From an uncultured Clostridium sp. (GTDB taxonomy: Bacteria; Bacillota; Clostridia; Lachnospirales; Lachnospiraceae), in NCBI GenBank assembly GCA_938036545.1, contig CALHQJ010000123.1, positions 1 through 23,040 on the forward strand: a DNA stretch of 23,040 bases, given 5' to 3'. Position numbers and translations under genes: made by a program. The stretch's first letter is position 1. The number at the start of each line of letters is the position of its first letter. Below are positions 7,140 through 14,870 of this stretch, one piece after another. The notes under the pieces are model-generated. The model did no database searches. It was not told where the DNA came from and saw only the letters and a program-made list of their open reading frames with translations.

Positions 7140-7456
7140 ATACAAGCCTCCTCAAAAATGCGGGATATCTTCTCTGAATAATTTGCCCACTCTCCACGAT
7201 ACAGATTCAGCTGTACTCTGCCCCGCTCTGTAATCCGGTAATATCTGCGGTTTCTTCCATCAATTGCCATATCATACGTTTCCAGGCAGTCATCCTTTTG
7301 CAGCCTTCTCAAAACCGGATACAAGGTTGATTCTGAAATCTCAATTGCCTGCTGAACATCCTGGGTGATCTTATATCCATAAGTGCCTTCCGTCTCTCTG
7401 GATACAACAGCCAGTACAATGGCATCCAGCAGCGCAGAACCCGTATTAAATACCAT
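7136..7456 (-). CDS. PadR-family transcriptional regulator
   Basis: This 106-residue winged-helix repressor is the length of the short PadR-s2 class. Family marks are LDAIVLAVVSRE, TYGYKITQDV, the recognition-helix block SESTLYPVLRRLQKDDCLE, and the wing DGRNRRYYRITERGR. It is the first gene of a three-gene ATGA-coupled operon with HAAS and DUF4097 proteins. Two AT-rich palindromes at its promoter (7510-7532 and 7541-7566) are good candidates for its own operators, so negative autoregulation of the operon is likely. The inducer is unknown. Confidence 0.92.
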   Translation of the reverse strand: MVFNTGSALLDAIVLAVVSRETEGTYGYKITQDVQQAIEISESTLYPVLRRLQKDDCLETYDMAIDGRNRRYYRITERGRVQLNLYRGEWANYSEKISRIFEEACI

Positions 7457-7509
7457 AGGTTTCTTCCCCTCTCTGATGTTGCGCTAACTATAATACTGTG
7501 TATCTATCT

Positions 7510-7532
7510 AATATTATATGCCATATAATATT
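7510..7532. promoter_or_regulatory. Perfect 23-bp palindrome, candidate PadR operator 1
   Basis: Arms AATATTATATG and CATATAATATT are perfectly complementary around a single central C. The site lies just downstream of the predicted start of the padR transcript, where a bound dimer would block elongation or initiation. Confidence 0.65.
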
Positions 7533-7540
7533 GTTTATGG

Positions 7541-7566
7541 CTATATTATATAGTATATAATATTAG
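7541..7566. promoter_or_regulatory. Imperfect palindrome, candidate PadR operator 2
   Basis: The two halves CTATATTATATAG and TATATAATATTAG are near-inverse copies of each other and resemble the arms of the palindrome at 7510-7532. The site covers the -10 box and most of the spacer of the padR promoter. The centres of the two palindromes are about 32 bases apart, about three helical turns, which would put two dimers on the same DNA face. Confidence 0.5.
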
Positions 7567-7573
7567 TTGTCAA
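7545..7573 (-). promoter_or_regulatory. Consensus promoter of the padR operon
   Basis: On the minus strand, perfect -35 TTGACA (7568-7573), a 17-base spacer and perfect -10 TATAAT (7545-7550) place transcription start near 7538, giving a leader of about 82 bases before padR. A fully consensus promoter embedded in palindromes fits a strong promoter held off by a repressor. Confidence 0.85.
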
Positions 7574-7800
7574 CAAGTATTCTCCCCTGGGCGTCCTTTT
7601 ATCTCCCCTGAACTGCTTATCTCCTTCTTCTGAGTTCATTCCCACCTGGGCAATAAAGCGGTCAATTATCTGGTTTCCATAGCACAAAAACAAGGTTCTG
7701 GTCTTTAGGGAAACCACAATATGAATTTCCTCCGGCCAGCCAAGCGCAGGCCAGAGGTGTCTTAAGCTTCTGTTTTCTCTTATCCATAGATTGCAGTTCC
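7570..7800 (-). pseudogene. Remnant of an L,D-transpeptidase (YkuD-like) gene
   Basis: The minus-strand reading contains EIHIVVSLKTRTLFLCYGNQIIDRF, then VGMNSE and GDKRTPRGEYLL. This matches the start of a YkuD domain (strand pair, then the G-x-x-x-T-P-x-G-x-y motif). The catalytic half with the His...Ser-x-Gly-Cys-x-Arg motif is absent: the frame runs into the AT-rich padR promoter and stops. Upstream, the frame merges into the terminator of the S1 gene, so no proper start or ribosome site is present. It is read as a decayed fragment of a peptidoglycan cross-linking or murein-anchoring enzyme gene. A short expressed peptide cannot be excluded. Confidence 0.6.
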
Positions 7801-7824
7801 TCCAAATACATTTAAAACAAAAAT

Positions 7825-7862
7825 CCCCCTCTGCAGGACTATGCAAAGGGGGATCTGAATTT
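7825..7862 (-). terminator. Terminator of the ppk2-cmk-ispH-S1 operon
   Basis: On the minus strand ATCCCCCTTTGCA pairs with TGCAGAGGGGGAT (one mismatch) around a six-base loop, followed by TTTTTGTTTT. It begins a few bases after the S1 stop codon. The stem and T tract are both strong. Confidence 0.9.
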
Positions 7863-7866
7863 TTAA

Positions 7867-8994
7867 TTATTCTGCATCAACGTATGCGTTAATGTCTACG
7901 TCTGCAACATCTGCGCCAGCAGCAGGAGCTTCTTTCTGCTCTGGTGCTAACAGCGCTTTGATGCTTAAGCTGATCTTTCTGTCAGCTTCGTTGAAGTCAA
8001 CAACTTTTGCTTCTACTTCCTGGCCAATCTTTAATACGTCAGCCGGCTTCTCAATGTGCTCTTTTGCAATCTGAGAAACGTGCAGCAGAGCGTCTACGCC
8101 TGGCTCTAACTCTACGAATGCGCCAAAGTCCGTCATACGAGCTACACGGCCGGTTACAACGTTGCCTACAGCATACTTCTCAGCAGCATTTGCCCATGGA
8201 TTGGTCTCTGGGAACTTTAAGCTCAGAGCAATCTTCTCGCCCTGAATGTCTTTAATCAGCACGCGAACCTGATCGCCGGTCTTAAATACCTTCTTCGGGT
8301 TCTCTACTCTGCCCCAGCTCATTTCAGAGATGTGAAGCAGACCGTCAGCGCCGCCTAAGTCGATGAATGCACCAAAATCGGTTACATTCTTAACAGTACC
8401 TTCTACTGCGTCGCCAACATGGATTTTCTCGAATAATTCTTTCTGTAAAGCTGCCTTCTTAGCAACCATCAGCTGCTTTCTGTCGCCGATGATTCTTCTT
8501 CTCTTCGGATTGAACTCAGTAATTACAAATTCAATCTCCTGGCCTGCGTACTTGGATAAATCCTTTTCGTAGGTATCAGATACCAGACTTGCAGGAATGA
8601 ATACTCTTGCTTCGTCTACTACTACGCTTAAACCACCGTCTAAAACCTGGGTAACCTTTGCGGTTAATACTTCCTGGTTGTTGAATGCTTCTTCCAGTCT
8701 CTTGTTGCCTCTGTCAGCTGCCAGTCTCTTGTAAGAAAGAGCTACCTGGCCTTCGCCGTCATTTACCTTAATGACTTTTGCTTCCATCTCGTCGCCTACG
8801 TGTACAAGAGTGGTTAAATCTACGCCTGGCTCATTGGTATATTCGCTTCTTGGAATAATGCCATCAGACTTGTAACCTATATTTAAAACTACTTCATCTT
8901 CTTTGACGTCGATGACCTTACCAGTGACTACCTCTCCTGTACGTATTGTCTTTAATGATTCTTCTAACATTTGTTCAAAACTTAATTCTGACAT
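7867..8994 (-). CDS. rpsA: S1 RNA-binding domain protein (ribosomal protein S1-like)
   Basis: This 375-residue protein has four S1 (OB-fold) repeats at about 17-85, 102-170, 191-260 and 276-345. The last two are the most canonical (VTDFGAFIDLGGADGLLHIS and MTDFGAFVELEPGVDALLHV). It ends in an acidic tail. Four repeats, against six in the E. coli protein, is the usual Firmicutes form, which binds mRNA but whose ribosomal role is less settled. It has its own AAGGAGG site 9 bases before ATG, inside the end of ispH, and overlaps ispH by 20 bases in another frame. In many Clostridia the two are one fused polypeptide. It is the last gene of the operon. Confidence 0.93.
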   Translation of the reverse strand: MSELSFEQMLEESLKTIRTGEVVTGKVIDVKEDEVVLNIGYKSDGIIPRSEYTNEPGVDLTTLVHVGDEMEAKVIKVNDGEGQVALSYKRLAADRGNKRLEEAFNNQEVLTAKVTQVLDGGLSVVVDEARVFIPASLVSDTYEKDLSKYAGQEIEFVITEFNPKRRRIIGDRKQLMVAKKAALQKELFEKIHVGDAVEGTVKNVTDFGAFIDLGGADGLLHISEMSWGRVENPKKVFKTGDQVRVLIKDIQGEKIALSLKFPETNPWANAAEKYAVGNVVTGRVARMTDFGAFVELEPGVDALLHVSQIAKEHIEKPADVLKIGQEVEAKVVDFNEADRKISLSIKALLAPEQKEAPAAGADVADVDINAYVDAE

Positions 8995-9829
8995 TAGTAT
9001 GAACCTCCTTAATAATGTTTTTGGGAGTGGATGCTCCCGCTGTAATACCTACGCTTCGCACAGAACTTACACTTTCAGGTTCCAAATCGTCAAATGTCTG
9101 GATGTAATATGTGTTCTCACACTCCCTGCGGCAGATCTCATACAACTTCTGAGTGTTGGAACTGCTCTTCCCGCCGATGACAATCATGGCGTCTACCTCA
9201 GAAGCGATCCTGCGCGCTTCCGACTGCCTTTCCTGTGTTGCATTGCAAATCGTATTTAAAACACTAATATCATAACCCTTTTTTAAAAATTTTTCAACTA
9301 AATCTTGAAATTTCTTGTAATTAAATGTCGTCTGAGACACAATACTCAGCTTTTCCCCAGCTTCAAGGGCCAAATCGTCTATTTGTTCCTCTGATTCTAC
9401 CACAATCGTATCCGGATTTGCCCATCCCTTTATGCCTTCTACTTCCGGATGTTTTTCATTTCCAATGATAATCACCCGACGGCCTTTTTCGTTTTCTTCT
9501 TTTACGATACGGTGAATTTTTTTCACAAAGGGACAGGTTGCGTCTACCAGCTCTATCTGGTTTTCTTCCAGTAAATCATAAATCGGCCTTCCTACGCCAT
9601 GGGAACGAATAATCACTACGCCTTCCTTCAGCTGTCTTAATTCTTCCTCTGTTTCGATGACCCTGACTCCTTTTTTTTCTAAATCTTTTACCACTTCTTC
9701 ATTGTGGATAATCGGTCCATAGGTATAAATGGGGCGGCCGTCCTGCTTATCAATCTGTTCGTATACTTTATTGACTGCCCGCTCCACTCCAAAACAGAAA
9801 CCAGCCGTTTTCGCTACAATCACTTCCAT
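8975..9829 (-). CDS. ispH: 4-hydroxy-3-methylbut-2-enyl diphosphate reductase IspH
   Basis: IspH carries out the last step of the MEP isoprenoid pathway, reducing HMBPP to IPP and DMAPP with a [4Fe-4S] cluster. The three cluster cysteines are present: Cys12 (AGFCFGVERA), Cys99 (DATCPFVKK) and Cys195 (NTICNATQERQ). Substrate-binding His42 (PIIHNEE), His77 (RSHGVG) and His127 (KHPEVEG), and catalytic Glu129, are also visible. The C-terminus SVGITAGASTPKNII is canonical. Length (284) is standard. The ATG shares one base with the cmk stop (TGATG). The C-terminus ends cleanly at a stop inside the S1 gene start, so this is the unfused form of a gene often fused to S1 in Clostridia. Confidence 0.97.
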   Translation of the reverse strand: MEVIVAKTAGFCFGVERAVNKVYEQIDKQDGRPIYTYGPIIHNEEVVKDLEKKGVRVIETEEELRQLKEGVVIIRSHGVGRPIYDLLEENQIELVDATCPFVKKIHRIVKEENEKGRRVIIIGNEKHPEVEGIKGWANPDTIVVESEEQIDDLALEAGEKLSIVSQTTFNYKKFQDLVEKFLKKGYDISVLNTICNATQERQSEARRIASEVDAMIVIGGKSSSNTQKLYEICRRECENTYYIQTFDDLEPESVSSVRSVGITAGASTPKNIIKEVHTNVRIKF

Positions 9830-10506
9830 CAGGCGTCCAACCCCTTTCTGCGGGCAACCGCAATAATGGCGTCAATTACCTGTTCAATGGTCATGTCGGA
9901 GCTATCCACCAGCGCTGCGTCTTCTGCCTGCTTCAAAGGAGAATGTTTTCTGTGCATATCCCGATAATCTCTCTCGATAATATCTTGCTCAATTTCTTCT
10001 AAATTACACATGACCCCCTTTTCTTTTAATTCCTCATACCTTCTTTTCGCCCTGACCGAAGAGCTGGCGGTCAGGTATATCTTAGCCTGAGCGTCTGGGA
10101 GCACGCAGGTTCCAATATCTCTGCCGTCCATAATAATATTGGCGGTCTTTGCCAAATCCTGCTGAAGCTGTACCAGCTTTTCCCGTACCGGAAGGTACAC
10201 GCTGGTAGCTGACGCCATGTTTCCCACTTCCTCTGCCCGGATTGCCGAAGAAACGTTTTCTCCGTTTAAGATAACCTGCTGGCTCCCATCTTCATAACGG
10301 ATAGTAATCTCTACCTGGCTGCAGGCTGTCTCAATGGCTTTTTCATCTTCTTTGCCAATTCCCTGGCGCAGAAAATACAGAGCCATGGCGCGGTACATTG
10401 CTCCCGTATCCACATAAATAAATCCCAGCTTTGCCGCCACCGCCTTGGCAATGGTACTCTTTCCGGCCCCTGCCGGGCCGTCTACTGCAATATTAAAATA
10501 AGACAT
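9829..10506 (-). CDS. cmk: Cytidylate kinase
   Basis: Cmk phosphorylates CMP and dCMP with ATP in the cytoplasm. The 225-residue protein shows the P-loop GPAGAGKST (10-18), VDTGAMYRA (CMP-binding region), the block ANIIMDGRDIGTCVLPDA, and the lid region with RRYEELKEKG and ERDYRDMHRKHSPLKQAEDA. ATG at 10506 follows GGGAGG at 7 bases, so the preceding seven in-frame residues are excluded. It lies 41 bases after the flavoprotein gene and shares one base with the ispH start. This order (flavoprotein, cmk, ispH, S1) is conserved in many Clostridia. Confidence 0.97.
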   Translation of the reverse strand: MSYFNIAVDGPAGAGKSTIAKAVAAKLGFIYVDTGAMYRAMALYFLRQGIGKEDEKAIETACSQVEITIRYEDGSQQVILNGENVSSAIRAEEVGNMASATSVYLPVREKLVQLQQDLAKTANIIMDGRDIGTCVLPDAQAKIYLTASSSVRAKRRYEELKEKGVMCNLEEIEQDIIERDYRDMHRKHSPLKQAEDAALVDSSDMTIEQVIDAIIAVARRKGLDA

Positions 10507-10547
10507 GTTTTTTCCTCCCTTTTTCAAATCCCGTAAAACCCTGATGT

Positions 10548-11795
10548 TTATATCTGGCAGACTCCAGCCGCCCAGCCGGTAGACCAGGCAATCTGAAGGT
10601 TATATCCTCCCGTTACTGCGTCCAAATCCAGAATTTCTCCGGCAAAATAAAGGCCTTTTACCAGCTTGGATTCCATGGTAGACGGATTGATTTCTTTTAC
10701 TGCAACACCGCCCTGGGTAATAATAGCCTCTTTATAGCCCCGAAGTCCTGTCAGGGTCAGGGTGAAGTGTTTAATTTCTTCCACCAGCTTCTGCCGCTGG
10801 TTTCTCGTAATTTCATTCACCTGCTTATCCGGATCGATACCGCTTCTGTCGATTATAACCGGTATCATTTTAGCCGGAAGCAGATGGTTTAAGGAATTTT
10901 TAAACTGCTTATTTTTTGCGCCTTCGAAATCTCTCAAAATCCTGTCATCCAGCTGCTCCTTTGACAAGGCTGGTTTTAAATCAATAGACAGAGTCAGAGG
11001 TCCCTTCTGGATTGCTTTTGCGCAGTAGCTGCTGGCGCTTAACAGCACCGGACCGCTGACCCCAAAATGAGTAAACAGCATTTCTCCAAAGTCTCGGTAC
11101 AATTCCTTTTTGCCATTTTTTATTACGATTTCAATGTTTTTCAAAGACAAGCCCTGCAATTCTCCGGCAACTGTCCCTTCCGTCTCAAAAGGCACCAGAG
11201 CCGGAGACAGATTCGCTACTTTATGGCCTGCCTGTCTGGCCCATTCATATCCATCTCCGGTAGACCCGGTAGTTGGATATGATAATCCGCCAGTTGCCAC
11301 AATTACTCTATCTCCATAGACTTCTTTTCCAAATCTTCCGGCCAGCTTAATCCCCCTGCAAACCTGCAGTCCATCCTCATCTTCAATCAACAGTCCTGCT
11401 GCCGGCTGATTGAGATGAACTTCCACATCTAAATCTCTCAGCAGTCCGGAAAGGGCTTTTATTACATCCGAAGATTTATCTGAAACCGGAAATACGCGTC
11501 CTCCCCGTTCTGTCTTTAAGGGACACCCTGCCTGTTCGAGCAAATTCATCATATCTTCATTGGTAAATCCATAAAAACTGCTGTAAAGGAATCTGCTGTT
11601 GCTGATTACGCCTTTCAGCAAATCTTCTACATCACAGGCATTGGTTACATTACACCGCCCTTTTCCGGTAATATATACTTTTTTCCCTAATTTTTCATTT
11701 TTTTCGTAAATCTCAACCTGATGTCCGCTTTTGGCCGCTGCAATCCCAGCCGCCATACCGGCGGCTCCGCCGCCAACAATAATTACTTTACTCAT
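10548..11795 (-). CDS. BaiN/HI0933-family NAD(P)/FAD-dependent oxidoreductase
   Basis: This 415-residue flavoprotein has an N-terminal dinucleotide-binding motif IIVGGGAAGMAAGIAAA (5-21), the family signature GKKVYITGKGRCNVTNA, VIVATGGLSYPTTGSTGDGY, the middle block THFGVSGPVLL, and the C-terminal GLYFAGEILDLDAVTGGYNLQIAWSTG segments. This is the conserved HI0933/YhiN family, of which BaiN in bile-acid 7-dehydroxylating Lachnospiraceae is one characterised member. That activity should not be assumed here, because the gene is a near-universal neighbour of cmk in Clostridia. Its ATG overlaps the ppk2 stop as ATGA, indicating translational coupling. Confidence 0.9.
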   Translation of the reverse strand: MSKVIIVGGGAAGMAAGIAAAKSGHQVEIYEKNEKLGKKVYITGKGRCNVTNACDVEDLLKGVISNSRFLYSSFYGFTNEDMMNLLEQAGCPLKTERGGRVFPVSDKSSDVIKALSGLLRDLDVEVHLNQPAAGLLIEDEDGLQVCRGIKLAGRFGKEVYGDRVIVATGGLSYPTTGSTGDGYEWARQAGHKVANLSPALVPFETEGTVAGELQGLSLKNIEIVIKNGKKELYRDFGEMLFTHFGVSGPVLLSASSYCAKAIQKGPLTLSIDLKPALSKEQLDDRILRDFEGAKNKQFKNSLNHLLPAKMIPVIIDRSGIDPDKQVNEITRNQRQKLVEEIKHFTLTLTGLRGYKEAIITQGGVAVKEINPSTMESKLVKGLYFAGEILDLDAVTGGYNLQIAWSTGWAAGVCQI

Positions 11796-13291
11796 AGTTT
11801 TCTCTTATGCTCTTTCACTTTTCTTTCCATTGCTTCTACTACTGTTTCCAGTACCCTTACCCTGGCATAATACTTACAGTTTCCTTCTACCACAATCCAG
11901 GGCGCATAGGTGGTAGAGGTGCGTACCAGCATCTCGTTGACTGCTTCCTCGTATTGTTCCCATTTTTCCCGATTCCGCCAGTCTTCGTCTGTAATCTTCC
12001 ACTGTTTTGCCGGATCTGCCATACGTTCTTGAAACCGGCGTTCCTGTTCATCCTTATCAATGTGAAGCCAGAATTTTAAAACAATGGCTCCGGCATTGGC
12101 CATATGAGCCTCCATTTCATTAATTTCCTGGTAAGCCCGCTTCCATTCCGCTTCCTCGCAGAACCCTTCGATTCGCTCTACCATGACTCTGCCGTACCAG
12201 GTACGGTCAAAAATCGCAATATGTCCTGCCTTAGGAACGTTATTCCAGAACCGCCACAGATAATGATGCACTTTTTCAATATCATTGGGTGCTGCTGTCG
12301 GATTTACCTGATACCCTCTCGGGTCCAGATGGCTGGTCAGACGCTTAATAGCTCCTCCCTTTCCTCCTGCATCCCATCCCTCAAAACCTATAACCACTGG
12401 AATACGAAGCTGATAAATCTCATTGTGGAGAACCTCCAGCCTCTTCTGAAGCTTATCTATTTGTTTTTTATAATCTTTTCTGGTCAGAGTTTTTGTCAAA
12501 TCTACACCAGACAAAACCCCTGTTTTATACTTTTCATCCGGAAGCGCCGGAATTGGCTTTTTCTCTTTTGCCTGCTGACGGCGCTTTACCAGTTCATATT
12601 CTAAACGGTCTGACACTGTAGCCAGAATTTTCATGGCTCCGTAATTTTTATCCGTGGCCTCAATTATCGTCCAGGGAGCGTTTTCGGTATCGGTCTTTTC
12701 CAGCATTTCTTCGTTTATTTGAAGGTATTCCTCATACCGTTCGTTTCTCTCCCAATCAGCCTCGTTTACCCGCCAGGAAGTCTCTTTTGAACCGTCTAGT
12801 TTTTTAAACCGCTTCCTTTGTTCCTCCTTTGAGATATAAAGAAACAGCTTGATAATCACAGCTCCCCCGTCTGTAAGCTGGCGCTCAAAGGACAAAATAT
12901 CTTGAAAAGCCCCAGGAAGCTGGCTCTCCGTTATTTTTCCGTCGAACCGATCCTTTTGAACCCTGCAGTACCAGCTTCTGTCAAAGACAGCAATCCTCCC
13001 ATTGGCAGGGGTTTTCGTCCAATATCTCCACAAAAACGGACGCATTGCCTCTTCCTCTGTCTCTCTGCTGGATGCATACACAGAAAATCCTCTTGGGTCC
13101 AGATTTTGAATCAGCCGGTTAATCTGAATCCCCTTTCCTGCTGCTCCCATTCCTTCAAACACAATAATAACCGGAATTCCTGCTGCTTTGCACTCCCTCT
13201 GCAAAAGTCCCAGTTTTGCCCCCAGTTGATCTCTCACAGCCTTGTAGGTTTCCTTATCAGCGGTTTTGGATAAATCAATTTTCTCCAGCAA
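11792..13291 (-). CDS. Polyphosphate:AMP phosphotransferase (tandem PPK2 domains)
   Basis: This 499-residue protein has two PPK2 domains, the layout of class II PPK2 / Pap enzymes that make ADP from AMP and polyphosphate. Counting from the chosen start, domain 1 (about 1-240) has FEGMGAAGKG (45-54) and FDRSWYCRV. Domain 2 (about 265-499) has FEGWDAGGKG (303-312), GGAIKRLTSHLDPRGY and FDRTWYGRVMVERIEGF. Domain 1 has Gly where domain 2 has the Walker A Asp, so domain 2 is probably the active one. AGGAGG lies 8 bases before a TTG at 13291, giving MLEKIDLSK, a typical family N-terminus. The in-frame ATG at 13324 would put that ribosome site inside the gene. It is the first gene of the operon through S1, coupled by ATGA to the flavoprotein gene. 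Confidence 0.9.
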   Translation of the reverse strand: MLEKIDLSKTADKETYKAVRDQLGAKLGLLQRECKAAGIPVIIVFEGMGAAGKGIQINRLIQNLDPRGFSVYASSRETEEEAMRPFLWRYWTKTPANGRIAVFDRSWYCRVQKDRFDGKITESQLPGAFQDILSFERQLTDGGAVIIKLFLYISKEEQRKRFKKLDGSKETSWRVNEADWERNERYEEYLQINEEMLEKTDTENAPWTIIEATDKNYGAMKILATVSDRLEYELVKRRQQAKEKKPIPALPDEKYKTGVLSGVDLTKTLTRKDYKKQIDKLQKRLEVLHNEIYQLRIPVVIGFEGWDAGGKGGAIKRLTSHLDPRGYQVNPTAAPNDIEKVHHYLWRFWNNVPKAGHIAIFDRTWYGRVMVERIEGFCEEAEWKRAYQEINEMEAHMANAGAIVLKFWLHIDKDEQERRFQERMADPAKQWKITDEDWRNREKWEQYEEAVNEMLVRTSTTYAPWIVVEGNCKYYARVRVLETVVEAMERKVKEHKRKL

Positions 13292-13335
13292 TGGCGCTTC
13301 CTCCTTTATGCTGTATCTTGGCATACAGTTTTACA

Positions 13336-13363
13336 ATTATATTTCCCCAGTTATTTCTTTCAG
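13336..13363 (-). promoter_or_regulatory. Candidate promoter of the ppk2-S1 operon
   Basis: On the minus strand, -10 TATAAT (13336-13341) is preceded at 16 bases by CTGAAA (13358-13363, four of six matches to TTGACA). A second possible -10, TATACT, lies a little further upstream. It is located between the aspartate kinase terminator and the ppk2 start. Confidence 0.4.
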
Positions 13364-13412
13364 TATACCCCAGATTTTCCCATCTGAAAAGATCCATTTC
13401 TCCCTTATCGTT

Positions 13413-13470
13413 AAAAAGAAGAAGCCGTAAAATGCGGAAGACAAATTCCTATCCATCCCCATTTTACAGC
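13413..13470 (-). terminator. Terminator of aspartate kinase
   Basis: On the minus strand GCTGTAAAATG pairs with CATTTTACGGC (11 bp with one G-U) around a 25-base loop, followed by TTCTTCTTTTT. It begins a few bases past the stop codon. Confidence 0.75.
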
Positions 13471-13477
13471 TTTCAAT

Positions 13478-14797
13478 TTACAGCGCCGCTGTTACAAAAA
13501 TATCGTAAATCGCCTTAATTGCCGTTTCAAAATCCGAATTTTTAACGCCAATAATAATGTTAAACTCGCTGGAACCCTGATCAATCATCTTAACATTGAT
13601 TCTGGCATGGGCCAATGCAGAGAAAATTCTTCCCGCCGTACCTCTCGTAGCTTTCATTCCTCTGCCCACTACTGCAATCAGGGCCAGATCTGCTTCCAGT
13701 TCCACTGCGTCCGGTTCTACGGCCCTGTGGATTCCGGCGATTACCGACTGTTCGTGTTCCACAAATTCATCCTGATGGACAAATACGGTCATGGTATCAA
13801 TACCGGAAGGCATATGTTCAATGGAAATATTCTGCTTTTCAAATACGGATAAGATCTTCCGACAGAAGCCTACTTCCGCATTCATCATGGCTTTTTCAAT
13901 ATTGATGGAACAGAATCCCTTCTTTCCTGCAATTCCGGTAATAATATATTTGGGCTTTCTGCAAGTACTTTCTACAATTAACGTACCCTTATCATCCGGT
14001 TTATTGGTATTGCGGATGTTAATGGGAATTCCCTCTCTGCGGACCGGGAAAATCGCATCTTCATGAAGAACGCTGGCGCCCATGTAGGAAAGCTCTCTCA
14101 GTTCCCGGTATGTAATGGTCTCGATTACTTCCGGATTGTCGATAATCCTTGGATCTGCTACTAAGAAGCCGGAAACGTCCGTCCAGTTTTCATACAGGTC
14201 TGCATGAATCGCCCTGGCTACAATGGAACCGGTCACATCTGATCCGCCTCTGGAAAAGGTTTTAATGCTGCCGTCAGCCTTGGAACCGTAAAATCCCGGG
14301 ATTACCGCTCTTTCTGCATGAGAAAGCCGATCGGAAAGCTCTCGGTTAGTTGCCTCTGCGTCCAGATTGCCCTTTTCATCAAAGAAAATCACTTCCGCTG
14401 CGTCAATAAATTCATATCCCAGATACGATGCCATTACCATTCCATTCAAATACTCGCCTCTGGAAGCGGCATAATCCTTTCCGATTTTGGCAATGAAGTT
14501 TTCCTCTATCTTGGCAAACTCATGGTCTAAGTTTAAATTTAACTCCAGGCCGTCAATAATATCTGTGTAACGCTTTTTAATCTTGTCCAGAATCTTTTTA
14601 TAGCCGGCTCCTGAGGATGCAGCTTCATAGCACTCATACAGCAAATCTGTAACTTTCTCATCCTTGTCATTTCTCTTGCCTGGTGCAGACGGAATTACAT
14701 AACGTCTGGATTTGTCAGCGCGGATAATATCTCCAACCTTTTTAAATTGTCTTGCGCTGGCTAAAGAACTGCCTCCAAACTTCACTACCTTTTTCAT
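13478..14797 (-). CDS. Aspartate kinase
   Basis: This enzyme phosphorylates aspartate, the first step toward lysine, diaminopimelate, methionine and threonine. The 439-residue protein has the N-terminal KFGGSSLAS motif, the ATP/Asp-binding block SRGGSDVTGSIVA and WTDVSGFLVADPRI in the kinase domain (to about 290), and two C-terminal ACT domains (about 300-370 and 375-439) that bind feedback effectors. It is monofunctional, with no homoserine dehydrogenase domain. AAAGGAG lies 7 bases before ATG 14797; an ATG two codons upstream is too close to that site. The gene has its own promoter and terminator and no pathway neighbours, so which end product controls it cannot be told. No lysine riboswitch is seen in the short leader. 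Confidence 0.95.
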   Translation of the reverse strand: MKKVVKFGGSSLASARQFKKVGDIIRADKSRRYVIPSAPGKRNDKDEKVTDLLYECYEAASSGAGYKKILDKIKKRYTDIIDGLELNLNLDHEFAKIEENFIAKIGKDYAASRGEYLNGMVMASYLGYEFIDAAEVIFFDEKGNLDAEATNRELSDRLSHAERAVIPGFYGSKADGSIKTFSRGGSDVTGSIVARAIHADLYENWTDVSGFLVADPRIIDNPEVIETITYRELRELSYMGASVLHEDAIFPVRREGIPINIRNTNKPDDKGTLIVESTCRKPKYIITGIAGKKGFCSINIEKAMMNAEVGFCRKILSVFEKQNISIEHMPSGIDTMTVFVHQDEFVEHEQSVIAGIHRAVEPDAVELEADLALIAVVGRGMKATRGTAGRIFSALAHARINVKMIDQGSSEFNIIIGVKNSDFETAIKAIYDIFVTAAL

Positions 14798-14834
14798 AAT
14801 CATTCTCCTTTACCGCAAAACGCCATTTTTGAAA

Positions 14835-14863
14835 ATGATACTCTGAAATAAAATCCCTGTCAA
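14835..14863 (-). promoter_or_regulatory. Promoter of aspartate kinase
   Basis: On the minus strand, perfect -35 TTGACA (14858-14863), a 17-base spacer and -10 TATCAT (14835-14840) predict a start near 14828 and a leader of about 30 bases. Confidence 0.8.
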
Positions 14864-14870
14864 GACAATT

